Assembly: GCA_035626395.1 (NCBI GenBank)
Contig: DASPNR010000031.1
Coordinates: 124,001-188,000 of the forward strand
DNA: 64,000 nucleotides
DNA from: Candidatus Limnocylindrales bacterium
GTDB lineage: Bacteria > Desulfobacterota > Binatia > UBA1149 > CAITLU01
Direction: 5' to 3'
Below are positions 41,441 through 50,516 of this stretch, piece after piece. The notes under the pieces were generated by a model. The model did no database searches. It worked only from the letters and a program-made list of their open reading frames with translations, and was not told where the DNA came from. Within the stretch, counting starts at the first letter, position 1. Every line of letters starts with the position of its first letter. Made by a program: the position numbers and the translations under genes.

Positions 41441-43983
41441 GCGGTCGGACGTTTGCGCAAACGTGCGGCCGGCTCGAGGAGCTTGCCAGCACGCCGGTCT
41501 TGCTCGTGGCCTCGGATTACGACGGGACGCTCTCGCCACTGGTGTCCGACTTCGCCAATGCCCGGCCGCACCGCGAGTGCATCGTTGCGCTGCGCACGCT
41601 GGCGTCGCTGCCGCACACGCACGTGGCCGTCATCTCCGGGCGCGGCCTGCGCGACCTGGACCGCCTTCTCGATCTTCCCGGCGAGGTGCATCTGGTCGGC
41701 AGCCACGGCAGCGAGTTCGACGCGGACTTCCAGGGCGCGCTGGATGAGGCGCAGATCGCCTTGCGCGCGCGGGTTCTGGAGACGCTGACGCAGATCGCCT
41801 CCCGCGGCGAGCGGCTGCGCATCGAGGAGAAGCCCGCCAGCATCGCGCTGCACTACCGCGACGCATCCGACGAAGTGGCCCGGCGCGCGCTCGACGAGGT
41901 CGAAGCGGGGCCGTCGCACTGGCCGGGCGTCTTCACCCGCCACGGCAAGCTGGTGGTGGAGCTGAGCGTGCTCGCGATGAGCAAGGGCCGCGCGCTCGGC
42001 ATCATCCGCCAGCGCGTGGGTGCCACGGCCGTTCTCTTCGTAGGCGACGATCTCACCGACGAGGAAGCGTTCGCCACGCTCAGCGGCCCCGACGTCGGCG
42101 TCAAGGTGGGCGAGGGCGAGTCCCTGGCGCGCAATGGCGTCGCCGACGTGCCCGAGGTCGCGCGGCTGCTTTGCAGGCTGGCCGAGCTGCGTACGGCCTG
42201 GGCACTGGGCGCCGGCGCCGTTCCCATCCATCATCATGCGTTGCTCTCCGATCAGCGCGGCTTTGCGCTGGTGACCTCCGATGCGCGCATGAGCTGGCTG
42301 TGCCTGCCGCGCCTGGACTCGCCGCCGCTGTTCGCCGAGCTCCTCGGCGGGCCGGCAGCCGGTCGCTTCACGATCACTCCGGCAGATGCACGCGCCCCGC
42401 GCGGACAATCCTATCTGGACAACTCGCTGGTCCTGCGCACGCAGTGGGACGGCATCACGGTCAGCGACTTTCTCGACTGTTCGCGTGACCGCCCGCGCCA
42501 GAGCGCCGGCAGAAGCGACCTGCTGCGCATCATCGAGGGCAACGGGCGCGTTCGCATCGAGTTCGCTCCGCGTCTGGACTTCGGGCGCATTCCGACCCGC
42601 CTTCGCCGTCACCCCTCCGGCATCGTCGTCGAGGGCTCGTTCGATCCGATCGTGCTGCGCGCGCCCGACGTTCACTGGGAGATCGTCCAGGAGGGCCGGC
42701 ATCAGACGGCGCTGGCCGAAGTGCAGGTCGAGGGAGAGCCGTGCGTTCTGGATCTGCGCTATGGCACCGGCAGCCTGAGCGAGCCGAAGATCATGAGCGT
42801 GTCCCGTCGCGACCTGACCTGCCAGTACTGGGCATCGTGGGCAGCCCGCCTGGAGCTGCCGCCGGTGGAGCCCGAGATCGTGATGCGCAGCGCGCTGACC
42901 CTTAAAGCGCTGTGCTACGGTCCGAGCGGCGCCATCGCCGCTGCGGCCACCACGAGCCTGCCCGAGCACCTGGGCGGCGTGCGGAACTGGGACTATCGCT
43001 ACTGCTGGCTCCGCGACGGCGCGCTCAGCGCAATGGCGCTGCTCGAGCTGGGCAGCCAGTCCGAGGCGCTGCATTTCCTGGATTGGGTGCTGGCGGTGGT
43101 GAACCATTCGCACTCGCCGGCCGCGCTGCGACCGCTCTACGGCGTCGACGGCGAAGCGGTGGCGCCCGATGCGGAGATCGGCGAGTTGGGCGGCTACCGC
43201 GGCAGCCGGCCGGTGCGCGTCGGCAACTCGGCGGCCCATCAGGTGCAGCTGGACGTCTTCGGTCCGATCGTCGATCTCGTTTACGAGCTGCTGGTGCGCG
43301 AAGCGCCGCTCTCGTCGCGGCACTGGCGTCTGGTCGAGGCGATGGCGGCGGCGGTGCAGGAGCGATGGAAGGAGCCCGACCACGGAATCTGGGAGCTGCG
43401 CCTGCCTCCCCGGCATCACGTGCACTCGCGCACGATGTGCTGGCTGACGCTGGACCGCGCCATCAAGATCGCCCACGGCCTGCTCGAGGAGGAGCGACCG
43501 CATTGGGTCGCGCTGCGCGACGAGATCGCGGCCGACGTTCTCGAGCGCGGCTGGAGCGCCAGGGCCGGCGCCTTCACTACGGCCTATGGGAGCGACGACC
43601 TCGATGCCGCCGCGTTGATGATCGGCCTGAGCGGTCTGGTCGCTCCCACGGATCCACGCTTCGTCGCAACGGTGGAGGCCGTCGAGCGCCGCCTGCGCAG
43701 CGGATCGGCCGTCCACCGCTATCGTTTCGATGATGGATTGCCCGGCGGCGAAGGGCCCTTCGTCTTGTGCGCCTCCTGGCTCGTCGACGCCTATCTCGCC
43801 ATCGGTCGCCGCCACGACGCGTGGGAGCTCTTCCGCGGCATCACCGCGCTGGCCGGCCCCACCGGCCTGCTCTCGGAGCAGTACGACACCGAGGCCGGCA
43901 TCGCCCTCGGCAACTACCCGCAAGCCTACTCCCACATCGGCATCATCAAGAACGCCCTGAACCTGGCGTCGGCCGGGATGTGA
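41437..43983 (+). CDS. Trehalose-6-phosphate phosphatase fused to GH15 glucoamylase/trehalase domain
   Basis: An 848-residue bifunctional protein. The N-terminal HAD domain (about 20-245) is OtsB-like, with the nucleophile motif VASDYDGTLSPLV (Asp27), HLVGSHGSEFD and VLFVGDDLTDEEAFA. The C-terminal GH15 domain (about 255-848) has NWDYRYCWLRDGALSAMALL, the catalytic-acid segment EPDHGIWELR and the second glutamate segment GLLSEQYD. GH15 members hydrolyse alpha-glucosides. Bacterial GH15 enzymes include trehalases. Its 4-base overlap with otsA implies translational coupling. Whether the glycosidase acts on the product of the phosphatase or on another sugar is unresolved. Confidence 0.92.
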   Translation: MSGRTFAQTCGRLEELASTPVLLVASDYDGTLSPLVSDFANARPHRECIVALRTLASLPHTHVAVISGRGLRDLDRLLDLPGEVHLVGSHGSEFDADFQGALDEAQIALRARVLETLTQIASRGERLRIEEKPASIALHYRDASDEVARRALDEVEAGPSHWPGVFTRHGKLVVELSVLAMSKGRALGIIRQRVGATAVLFVGDDLTDEEAFATLSGPDVGVKVGEGESLARNGVADVPEVARLLCRLAELRTAWALGAGAVPIHHHALLSDQRGFALVTSDARMSWLCLPRLDSPPLFAELLGGPAAGRFTITPADARAPRGQSYLDNSLVLRTQWDGITVSDFLDCSRDRPRQSAGRSDLLRIIEGNGRVRIEFAPRLDFGRIPTRLRRHPSGIVVEGSFDPIVLRAPDVHWEIVQEGRHQTALAEVQVEGEPCVLDLRYGTGSLSEPKIMSVSRRDLTCQYWASWAARLELPPVEPEIVMRSALTLKALCYGPSGAIAAAATTSLPEHLGGVRNWDYRYCWLRDGALSAMALLELGSQSEALHFLDWVLAVVNHSHSPAALRPLYGVDGEAVAPDAEIGELGGYRGSRPVRVGNSAAHQVQLDVFGPIVDLVYELLVREAPLSSRHWRLVEAMAAAVQERWKEPDHGIWELRLPPRHHVHSRTMCWLTLDRAIKIAHGLLEEERPHWVALRDEIAADVLERGWSARAGAFTTAYGSDDLDAAALMIGLSGLVAPTDPRFVATVEAVERRLRSGSAVHRYRFDDGLPGGEGPFVLCASWLVDAYLAIGRRHDAWELFRGITALAGPTGLLSEQYDTEAGIALGNYPQAYSHIGIIKNALNLASAGM

Positions 43984-44006
43984 CGATGCGCGGCCGGGGC
44001 CCGCGT

Positions 44007-45638
44007 CTAGCCGGTCGCATCCATCTCCGCCTGCGCCTGCACGACACGGCCAGTGACGGCAGCGACGGCCGCAGCAAGCTCGTCGCGATCGGCGGGCTTG
44101 CCCACGTGAACCTGGAAGCCTGCCGACAGAAGACGGATGCGATCGTCCACCGAGGCGTAAGCGGTCAGGGCGATCGCAGGAATGCGACAGATGGTTTCGG
44201 GACCGGTGCGCACCTTGTGGATGAGGGCGTAGCCATCCTCGATCGGCATGCCCACGTCGCACACCAGCACGTCGGCAGCGCGCCGGGACAGCTCGTCCAT
44301 CGCCTGCGCCACGGATGCGGCCACTCGCACTTCGGCGCCCCGATTGGCCAGCATCACTCGCACCACTTCGTTGGAATCGGGGTCGTCGTCGACCACGAGC
44401 ACGTCCAGCCCCGCCAGCGAGATGGCCGGGATCTGCGTCGACTCGGCAGCGGCGGGGTGACGGCGCGCCTGGTCGCTGCTGGCGCTCGCCAGCGGAATGA
44501 GCGGAAGGCGCACGGTGAACGTGCTGCCGTGGTCGGAGCCGGGGCTGTGGGCGAGCACGGTGCCGCCGTGCAGCTCGGTCAGGTGGCGCACGATCGAAAG
44601 GCCCAGGCCAAGGCCGCCGTAGACGCGGTCGGTGGAGACATCGGCCTGCCAGAAGCGCTCGAAAAGATGCGGCAGCAGCTCGGGGGAAATGCCGCAGCCC
44701 GTATCGCTCACGACGATCTCGACCTGCGACTCCGAGCGCTCGAGAACGACGTGCACGCGGCCGCCCTTGTCGGTGAACTTGACGGCGTTGGACAGCAGGT
44801 TCCAGACGATCTGCTGGAGGCGGTCGGGATCACCGGAGACCAGGCACGGCGAGGTGTCGAGCACGACCTGCAGTTGAATGCCCTTGGCCTGCGCAGCCGG
44901 CCGTACCGTCTCGACCGCATTCTGCACGACCGCCGCGAGCGGGACCGGCCGCACCTGCAGGCGCATCTTGCCCTCGACGATGCGCGACACATCGAGCAGA
45001 TCCTCGATCAGCTGCGCCTGCATACGGGCGTTGCGCTCGATGACTTCGAGCGCGCGCTCGATCTGCTCGCGCGGCAGGTCCTCGGATCGCAGCATCGTCA
45101 CCCATGCAAGAATCGGCGACAGCGGCGTGCGCAGCTCGTGCGATACGGTAGCGAGAAACGCGTCCTTGGCCTGCCCGGCCGCCCGGGCTTCGCGGACCGC
45201 ACGATCGGCCTGCGCCACGGCATCGCGCAGCTGTGCCTCGGTCGTCTCACGCCAGCGCGCGAGCACGGCTGCCATGGCACCGCCGATCATGAAGGCGACG
45301 ACGGTGAAGCCGATCGCGTACGGCGAGCGGCGCTGCTCGGCCGGCACCACCGCGATGACGCACATGGTGGACAGCGCGGTGACGAAGATGCCGGGGCCGC
45401 GACCACCCACGAAGGCGGCAGTGAAGATGAGCGGCCAGAATGCGAAGAACGTGAAGCGTTCGCGCAGAATCGGCACCGAGAGCGTCAGCGCCAGCGCACC
45501 GATGACTCCTGCCAGCGCGAGCAGATATCGGCGCAGCACCTCCACGGGCGCAGGAGCCCCCTGCGCCGCGGCCGTTCTTTCCCGTCTGTCCAATGTTCCC
45601 CGCCCCCGCGCGAACGCATGGATGCTGCGCGAAGGCAC
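44007..45638 (-). CDS. Hybrid sensor histidine kinase with membrane N-terminus and receiver
   Basis: A hybrid kinase of about 543 residues. The N-terminal 100 or so residues form several membrane helices (YLLALAGVIGALALTLSVP, AFWPLIFTAAFVGG, AIGFTVVAFMIGGAMAAVLA) like DUF4118/KdpD-type modules. HisKA has LATVSHELRTPLSPI and the ATPase domain RLQQIVWNLLSNAVKFTD. The C-terminal receiver has VLVVDDDPDSNEVV and acceptor Asp in LVCDVGMPIEDGY. It is a paralogue of the kinases at 44 and 59.7 kb. It sits convergent to the trehalose operon. The start is unclear: GTG at 45638 is used, TTG at 45650 is possible. Confidence 0.9.
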   Translation of the reverse strand: MPSRSIHAFARGRGTLDRRERTAAAQGAPAPVEVLRRYLLALAGVIGALALTLSVPILRERFTFFAFWPLIFTAAFVGGRGPGIFVTALSTMCVIAVVPAEQRRSPYAIGFTVVAFMIGGAMAAVLARWRETTEAQLRDAVAQADRAVREARAAGQAKDAFLATVSHELRTPLSPILAWVTMLRSEDLPREQIERALEVIERNARMQAQLIEDLLDVSRIVEGKMRLQVRPVPLAAVVQNAVETVRPAAQAKGIQLQVVLDTSPCLVSGDPDRLQQIVWNLLSNAVKFTDKGGRVHVVLERSESQVEIVVSDTGCGISPELLPHLFERFWQADVSTDRVYGGLGLGLSIVRHLTELHGGTVLAHSPGSDHGSTFTVRLPLIPLASASSDQARRHPAAAESTQIPAISLAGLDVLVVDDDPDSNEVVRVMLANRGAEVRVAASVAQAMDELSRRAADVLVCDVGMPIEDGYALIHKVRTGPETICRIPAIALTAYASVDDRIRLLSAGFQVHVGKPADRDELAAAVAAVTGRVVQAQAEMDATG

Positions 45639-45678
45639 GGCTCGACACAACGGCTAAAGACATGATTCTCAGTAGTAT

Positions 45679-45691
45679 GTGTGACTCACAC
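45679..45691. promoter_or_regulatory. Palindrome upstream of the CoA-transferase gene
   Basis: GTGTGA-C-TCACAC is a perfect 13-base palindrome between the divergent kinase and CoA-transferase genes. It directly follows TAGTAT, a possible -10 element, but no good -35 is seen. It could bind a repressor that controls the CoA-transferase gene. Confidence 0.4.
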
Positions 45692-45764
45692 CTCGCTGTT
45701 GCGCCGGCGGGGTCCGTTGGTAGGAGGCGTCACCACGACGCCGGGGATGGAAAGGAGGTCCGCA

Positions 45765-46961
45765 ATGGCAGCTCTGGACGGAGTCAGGGTGATCGACCTG
45801 ACCCAGTGGGAGGCGGGAACGTCGTGCACGCAGCTTCTGGCGTGGATGGGCGCCGACGTGATCAAGGTCGAACCCCCGGCAGGTGAGCCGGGGCGGCACA
45901 TGATCCGCGAACGCGCAGACGCGGATTCCATCTACTTCATCCTCTTCAACTGCAACAAACGCTCGATCACGCTGGATCTGAAAAGCGCCCGGGGGCGTGA
46001 GCTGTTCCGGCAGCTGGTGGCCGGCGCCGACATCGTGGCCGAAAACTATGCAGCCGGCGTTCTCGACGATCTCGGCTTCGGCTACGGGGCATTGGCGCAG
46101 ATCAAGCCCGACATCATCCATGCCTCGGTCAAGGGCTTCGGATCGTGGGGCCCGTACGCCGGCTACAAGAGCTTCGACATGATCGGCCAGGCCACCGGCG
46201 GCGTGCTGTCGGTGACCGGAACCCCCGAGACACCGCCGCTCAAGCCGGGCGTCACCTTCGGCGACACGGGAGCGGGGCTCCACCTGGGCATGGCGATCCT
46301 GGCCGCCTACATCGAGCGCCTGCGCACCGGCCGCGGGCAGTCGGTGGAGGTGTCGATGCAGGATGCGATGTTCAACTTCATGCGCTCGGCGCTGGTGGCG
46401 CACTATCTGACCGGCGGCATGGCCGCGATGCGCTACGGCAACCGCATGGGCCTGCTTTGCCCGACCGACCTGTACCCGACCCTGGGCGGCGGCCCCAACG
46501 ACTACATCTATCTGATGATCAGCACGCCGAGGATGTGGCATGCTCTGCTGCGAGCGATCGGCCGCGCCGAGCTGGTCGGGGACGAGCGCTTCGAGGAGCA
46601 GCGCGAGCGCGGCAACCACTGGGACGAAGTCAGCGAGATGATCCAGCAGTGGACGCTGCGACACGACAAGCACGAGGCGATGCGGCTGCTCGGCGAGGCC
46701 GGGGTTCCGTGCGGTGCGGTGCTGGACTCGGTCGACCTGTTCGCCAACGAGCATCTGCGTGCGCGCGACATGGTCGTGGCCATCGATCACCCGCGCCGGG
46801 GCCGCATGGAAATCCCGGGCATGGCCATCAAGATGGGCAACGCCGCCGAGGTCGTGGTGCGCGCGGCGCCCGAGCTCGGAGCCGACAACGAGCAGGTGTA
46901 TGGCGAGCTCGGGCTGAGCCGCGACGAGATCGGGCAGCTGCGCGAGCAGGGCATCATCTAG
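45765..46961 (+). CDS. CaiB/BaiF family CoA-transferase
   Basis: A 398-residue class III CoA-transferase. It begins LDGVRVIDLTQWEAGTSCTQ, has DVIKVEPPAGEPGRHMI for CoA binding and SFDMIGQATGGVLSVTG with the likely catalytic Asp. It moves CoA between acyl donors without free CoA. The substrate is not identifiable. AGGAGG lies upstream of ATG at 45765, so the 28-residue in-frame extension is not used. It precedes an alpha/beta hydrolase on the same strand by 71 bp, consistent with one acyl-CoA-related unit. Confidence 0.9.
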   Translation: MAALDGVRVIDLTQWEAGTSCTQLLAWMGADVIKVEPPAGEPGRHMIRERADADSIYFILFNCNKRSITLDLKSARGRELFRQLVAGADIVAENYAAGVLDDLGFGYGALAQIKPDIIHASVKGFGSWGPYAGYKSFDMIGQATGGVLSVTGTPETPPLKPGVTFGDTGAGLHLGMAILAAYIERLRTGRGQSVEVSMQDAMFNFMRSALVAHYLTGGMAAMRYGNRMGLLCPTDLYPTLGGGPNDYIYLMISTPRMWHALLRAIGRAELVGDERFEEQRERGNHWDEVSEMIQQWTLRHDKHEAMRLLGEAGVPCGAVLDSVDLFANEHLRARDMVVAIDHPRRGRMEIPGMAIKMGNAAEVVVRAAPELGADNEQVYGELGLSRDEIGQLREQGII

Positions 46962-47032
46962 GAGCTCGGCTGCCGCCGCGGGCCGCGGGCGCCGAGGCCG
47001 CAGCCCGAGTGGCCACAGGAACCGTGCACGAA

Positions 47033-47926
47033 ATGGCTACAGTGACGACGCACGAGTCCGCGTATGCTGCCGCCGCCATGCGCCTGTATCCCATCGAAGA
47101 CGCGACCATTGCCGTACGCGAGCAGGGCACGGGCCCCGCGCTCGTGTTCATCCACGGCTATCCGACCCACGGCTATACCTGGCGCCATCTGCTGCCGAGG
47201 CTGTCGCAGAGCCATCGCTGCGTCGTCGTCGATCTTCCCGGGCTCGGCGACAGCCGGTGGACCGGCTCGACCGACTTCCGCTTCACCGCGCAGGCACGCC
47301 GCCTCTGCCGCCTGTTCGAGACGCTCGGCCTCGAGCGCTACTCCATCCTCGCGCACGACACCGGCGCCACCATCGCGCGCGTCGTGGCGCTCTCGCACGG
47401 CGAGCGCGTGGCCAGGCTGGCGCTGATCAACACCGAGATCCCGGGTCACCGCCCGCCGTTCATCCAGCTCTACCAGCGCATCGCGGCGATGCCCGGAGCG
47501 AGCCTGACGTTCGCGATGCCGATGCGCCTGAAGGCGTTTCGCAAGTCGCCGATGGGGTTCGGCGAGTTCTATTCGGATCCGGTGCTGTTCGACGATCCCG
47601 ACAACCTGGGCCCTTACGTCGATCCGCTGTTGCAGTCGCGCGCACGCGTCGAAGGGGCGCTGGCCTACCTGCGCGGCATCGAGTGGGACGTCGTCGACGG
47701 CCTGCGCGAGAAGCACGCGCAGATCCGCGCGCGGACCATGCTGATCTGGGGAGAGGACGACAAGACGTTCCCGGTCGAGCTCGGCGAGCAGATGGCAGCG
47801 CAGTTCCGACCGCCGGCGCGCTTCGTGCGCATTCCCAACGCCTCGCTGATGCCGCACGAGGAGCGGCCTTCGATGGTGCTCGATGCCGTGGTGCCCTTCT
47901 TGGGCGAAGCCGAAACGACCTCGTGA
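47033..47926 (+). CDS. Alpha/beta hydrolase
   Basis: A 297-residue hydrolase. LVFIHGYPTHGYTWRHLLPR has the oxyanion region and a strand-3 motif typical of haloalkane dehalogenase and epoxide-hydrolase relatives. LAHDTGATIARVVALSH contains an Asp at the nucleophile elbow position (HDTGA rather than GxSxG), as in those two groups. LIWGEDDKTFP gives a third-strand acidic residue and MPHEERP the late His. So the chemistry is probably dehalogenase- or epoxide-hydrolase-like, not a serine esterase. ATG at 47078 is an alternative start. Confidence 0.85.
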   Translation: MATVTTHESAYAAAAMRLYPIEDATIAVREQGTGPALVFIHGYPTHGYTWRHLLPRLSQSHRCVVVDLPGLGDSRWTGSTDFRFTAQARRLCRLFETLGLERYSILAHDTGATIARVVALSHGERVARLALINTEIPGHRPPFIQLYQRIAAMPGASLTFAMPMRLKAFRKSPMGFGEFYSDPVLFDDPDNLGPYVDPLLQSRARVEGALAYLRGIEWDVVDGLREKHAQIRARTMLIWGEDDKTFPVELGEQMAAQFRPPARFVRIPNASLMPHEERPSMVLDAVVPFLGEAETTS

Positions 47927-47987
47927 TGCCGGAGGGAACGACCGTGCCGCGAAGACGCGATCCTCGGCGCCATCGATGGGCGGGCAG

Positions 47988-48623
47988 CTACTTGCGCCAG
48001 TGCGGCGGATAGGAGCGCTCGTAGCTGGCGCGCTGTCTCATGCGCTCGCGCCACTCCAGCAGCCACGGCGTCTGCGCCTGGTCGAACGCGATCTTGGCGC
48101 GACCGCTGATCTCGACGAACGGCAGCCAGGCCAGGTCCGCGCGCGTCAGATGATTGCCGGCGATGAACTGGCCGCCGCGCTCGCGCGCCCGCGCCTCCAG
48201 GCGCACGATCTGCGCGTGCACGTCGGCCTTGCGCTCGGCCAGCGTCTTCTCGTCGCGCTGCTCGGGCGGTGTGAAGAACATCTGCTGCCCGACGACCCGG
48301 AAGGCCTCGAACAGATAGATCGTGCACTCGAGCTCCTCGATGCGCACGAGCGCCCGCTCCGCAGCATCCTTCGGCATCAGCGGCGGCGTCGGATGGCGCT
48401 CCTCGAGATACTCGACGATGGCCTGCGACTCGTAGAGCACCAGGTCGTCGTCGGTCATCGCCGGGACCTTGCCGTGCGGGCTGATGGCCAGGTACTCGGG
48501 CTTGCGGGTGTCGCCGGCGCTGAAGCTCAGAAGCACCGGTTCGTAGGGGATGTTCTTCTCTTCCAGGACGAGCTGCACGCGCCACGCAAAGGGAGAGCCG
48601 GAGCCGTAGTAGAAGCGAATCAT
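47988..48623 (-). CDS. Glutathione S-transferase family protein
   Basis: A 211-residue protein. The N-terminal thioredoxin-like domain has YYGSGSPFAWRVQLVLEEK with a Ser in the active-site loop, the cis-Pro segment GKVPAMTDDDLVLYESQAIV, and a C-terminal helical domain with FIAGNHLTRADLAWLPFVE. It conjugates or isomerises electrophilic substrates with glutathione. Perfect AGGAGG precedes ATG. It is convergent with the alpha/beta hydrolase gene. Confidence 0.92.
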   Translation of the reverse strand: MIRFYYGSGSPFAWRVQLVLEEKNIPYEPVLLSFSAGDTRKPEYLAISPHGKVPAMTDDDLVLYESQAIVEYLEERHPTPPLMPKDAAERALVRIEELECTIYLFEAFRVVGQQMFFTPPEQRDEKTLAERKADVHAQIVRLEARARERGGQFIAGNHLTRADLAWLPFVEISGRAKIAFDQAQTPWLLEWRERMRQRASYERSYPPHWRK

Positions 48624-48716
48624 CGTCTGACCTCCTGGTGCCGCGCCGCCTGCCGCGCGGCAGAGCGCAGATGCGGCCCCGCCGCCGTCGCGGCTACGGC
48701 ATCCGTGCCGCTGCCG

Positions 48717-49382
48717 TCACTCCTCCGCGTCCTCTTCCTCTTCTTCGTAGGCGAAATGCATCGCCATCTCGAAAGCCTTGCGCGTGAACTCGAGCACCTT
48801 CTCGAAGGCCTCGTCGCCGAGGTCGCGTGCCGCGTCGTTGCCGCGCAGGATGTTGACGAACGCGCGCTCGCGCTCGAGCTGCAGCGGCAGGCGTCCCATG
48901 CCCCAGTCGTCGAGCAGCTTGGCCACGGCCGGGTTGTACGTGCGGGTCAGTCGAAGCACCGTGGGAACGGGATCGTTGCGCGCGACGATGGCGGCCAGGC
49001 GAAGGATGAGGTCGAAGGAGAGCGTGGCGGTCCCGGCCTCCACCGCCTCGACGATCGAGGTGTCGCGAAGCTCCAGCGCTCGCGCCAGGTCGGCGCGGGT
49101 AAGGCCGGCCAGCTCGCGCAGCTCTCGGACGTAGTTGCCGGCCTCGCGCGCCAGCGACATCGGGCTCGTCGGACCGGTCAGCAGACGACCGACGCCAAGC
49201 GGGTCGCCGGTCAGATCGATGACGCGCTTGAGCGCTCCGGTGGCGGCCTCGCCCGTGATGGATGCCATCGCCGACAGCAGCGCCATCTGCGAACCGATCA
49301 GCGTCGACGGCGGCTCGGCGACGGGCCTGGGCGCCGTCGGGCGACGCCGCGCGCTCTTCTTCTTCCTGGCTGGCTCGGCCAT
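48717..49382 (-). CDS. XRE-family helix-turn-helix protein
   Basis: A 221-residue protein. The basic N-terminus (KKKSARRRPTAPRP) precedes a helical segment and an XRE-type helix-turn-helix near residues 85-145 (LRELAGLTRADLARALELRD, VEAGTATLSFDLILRLAAIV). The C-terminus is acidic (YEEEEEDAEE). Its targets are unknown. It is 46 bp downstream of the patatin gene, so the two are probably co-transcribed. ATG at 49382 follows GGAAGG. The 12-residue upstream extension is not supported. Confidence 0.75.
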   Translation of the reverse strand: MAEPARKKKSARRRPTAPRPVAEPPSTLIGSQMALLSAMASITGEAATGALKRVIDLTGDPLGVGRLLTGPTSPMSLAREAGNYVRELRELAGLTRADLARALELRDTSIVEAVEAGTATLSFDLILRLAAIVARNDPVPTVLRLTRTYNPAVAKLLDDWGMGRLPLQLERERAFVNILRGNDAARDLGDEAFEKVLEFTRKAFEMAMHFAYEEEEEDAEE

Positions 49383-49428
49383 CGGGCGCAGCCTTCCAGA
49401 GACGCCATCCCAGGTCACTCGCCGCCGG

Positions 49429-50397
49429 TCAGGCGCGCCGGGTGACGACCCGCTTGGACTGCAAGCCCATCGCCCTGCGCAGCCGATACGAGAGGCGAGA
49501 GCGCCGCGCGCGTTCCTTCTCGATGGCCTGCAGGACGGCGGGCAGAGCCCGCTTCCCCATTTCCCGTCCGGCCTCGACGGCTTCGCCGCTGCGCATCAGC
49601 TCGAAAATCCCGATGTGCGTGGCGCGCGGCGAGATGAAGACGTCGGGCGGGTCGTCGCGGAAGCGTGCGGCGGCGATGTGCGACTGCACGATCACGCTGC
49701 CCTTGGTCAGGATCTGCACGATGCCGAGGTGCTCCTCGCCGAGGCGGTGCAGCGCCTGCGTGTCCTCGTCCTCGGCCAGCGGCTCGTGCGGGTCCAGCGG
49801 CGTGGCCGCATCGGACGTGGTTGCCGTGATCTCCACAACGCCCGAAGGCCGCAGCATGCTGATGGCGATGACGAAATCGGCCCCGAGTCGGCGCGCCACG
49901 CTGACCGGGACCGGATTCGACAATCCGCCGTCGACCAGCACGCGACCTTCGATGATGTGCGGGCGAAAGATGCCCGGGATGGCAACGCTGGCCCGAATGG
50001 CTTCGTCGACGGGGCCTGCTTCCAGGATCACCTCGTCACCGGTGTCGAGGTCGGTGGCGACGGCCGCAAACTTCATCGGCAGGTACTCGATGCGCCGCCC
50101 GATGACGGGTTGGATGAGCTCGATGCCTCGCCGTCCCGCCAGCAGCCCGGATCGCGGCCAGACCGCGTCGAACAGCGACATCACCCGACCGCGCGTCAGC
50201 GACGTCATGATGCGAGCGAATTCGTCGATACGTCCGGCGGCCAGCGCCGCGCCGACGACGGCCCCGGCGCTGGTGCCGGCCACGCAGTGAAAACGGATTC
50301 CCGCGGCCAGCAGCTCTTCGAGCACGCCGACGCAGGCGATGCCTGCGGCGCCGCCGCCGCCGAGCGCCACACCGATCTTCAGATCCGCCTTGCCCAT
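49429..50397 (-). CDS. Patatin-like phospholipase
   Basis: A 322-residue lipid hydrolase. VALGGGGAAGIACVGVLEEL is the glycine-rich oxyanion loop, VAGTSAGAVVGAALAAG holds the nucleophile Ser in GTSAG, and LVDGGLSNPVPVSVAR provides the dyad Asp (DGG). These cytosolic enzymes deacylate phospholipids or related lipids. It has an Arg-rich C-terminal tail. The start codon is ATG at 50397 with weak ribosome-binding context. The upstream in-frame extension overlaps the hsp20 gene and is not real. The gene lies between XRE and Hsp20 genes on the same strand. Confidence 0.92.
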   Translation of the reverse strand: MGKADLKIGVALGGGGAAGIACVGVLEELLAAGIRFHCVAGTSAGAVVGAALAAGRIDEFARIMTSLTRGRVMSLFDAVWPRSGLLAGRRGIELIQPVIGRRIEYLPMKFAAVATDLDTGDEVILEAGPVDEAIRASVAIPGIFRPHIIEGRVLVDGGLSNPVPVSVARRLGADFVIAISMLRPSGVVEITATTSDAATPLDPHEPLAEDEDTQALHRLGEEHLGIVQILTKGSVIVQSHIAAARFRDDPPDVFISPRATHIGIFELMRSGEAVEAGREMGKRALPAVLQAIEKERARRSRLSYRLRRAMGLQSKRVVTRRA

Positions 50398-50451
50398 CCC
50401 CACGCTGGAATCTAGCCCGTCCGCGCGCGGCTGCGAATGCGGGCGCGAAGC

Positions 50452-50486
50452 AAAAAAAACCGGGCGGTGGAGTCTCCACCGCCCGG
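50452..50486 (-). terminator. Rho-independent terminator of hsp20
   Basis: CCGGGCGGTGGAG (50460-50472) and its inverted copy (50474-50486) form a perfect 13-bp inverted repeat with a very tight loop. The eight A residues at 50452-50459 read as a U-run at the end of a minus-strand transcript. It lies 30 bp after the hsp20 stop, so hsp20 is a single-gene unit. Confidence 0.92.
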
Positions 50487-50516
50487 CCACGAGCCGAAAC
50501 GAACCGTTCTCGATGA

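Noticed and set aside
41398..44262. 954-codon ORF on the minus strand
   Set aside because: Antisense to the OtsB-GH15 gene, which has catalytic motifs in frame through its whole length. The antisense protein has no recognisable domain.
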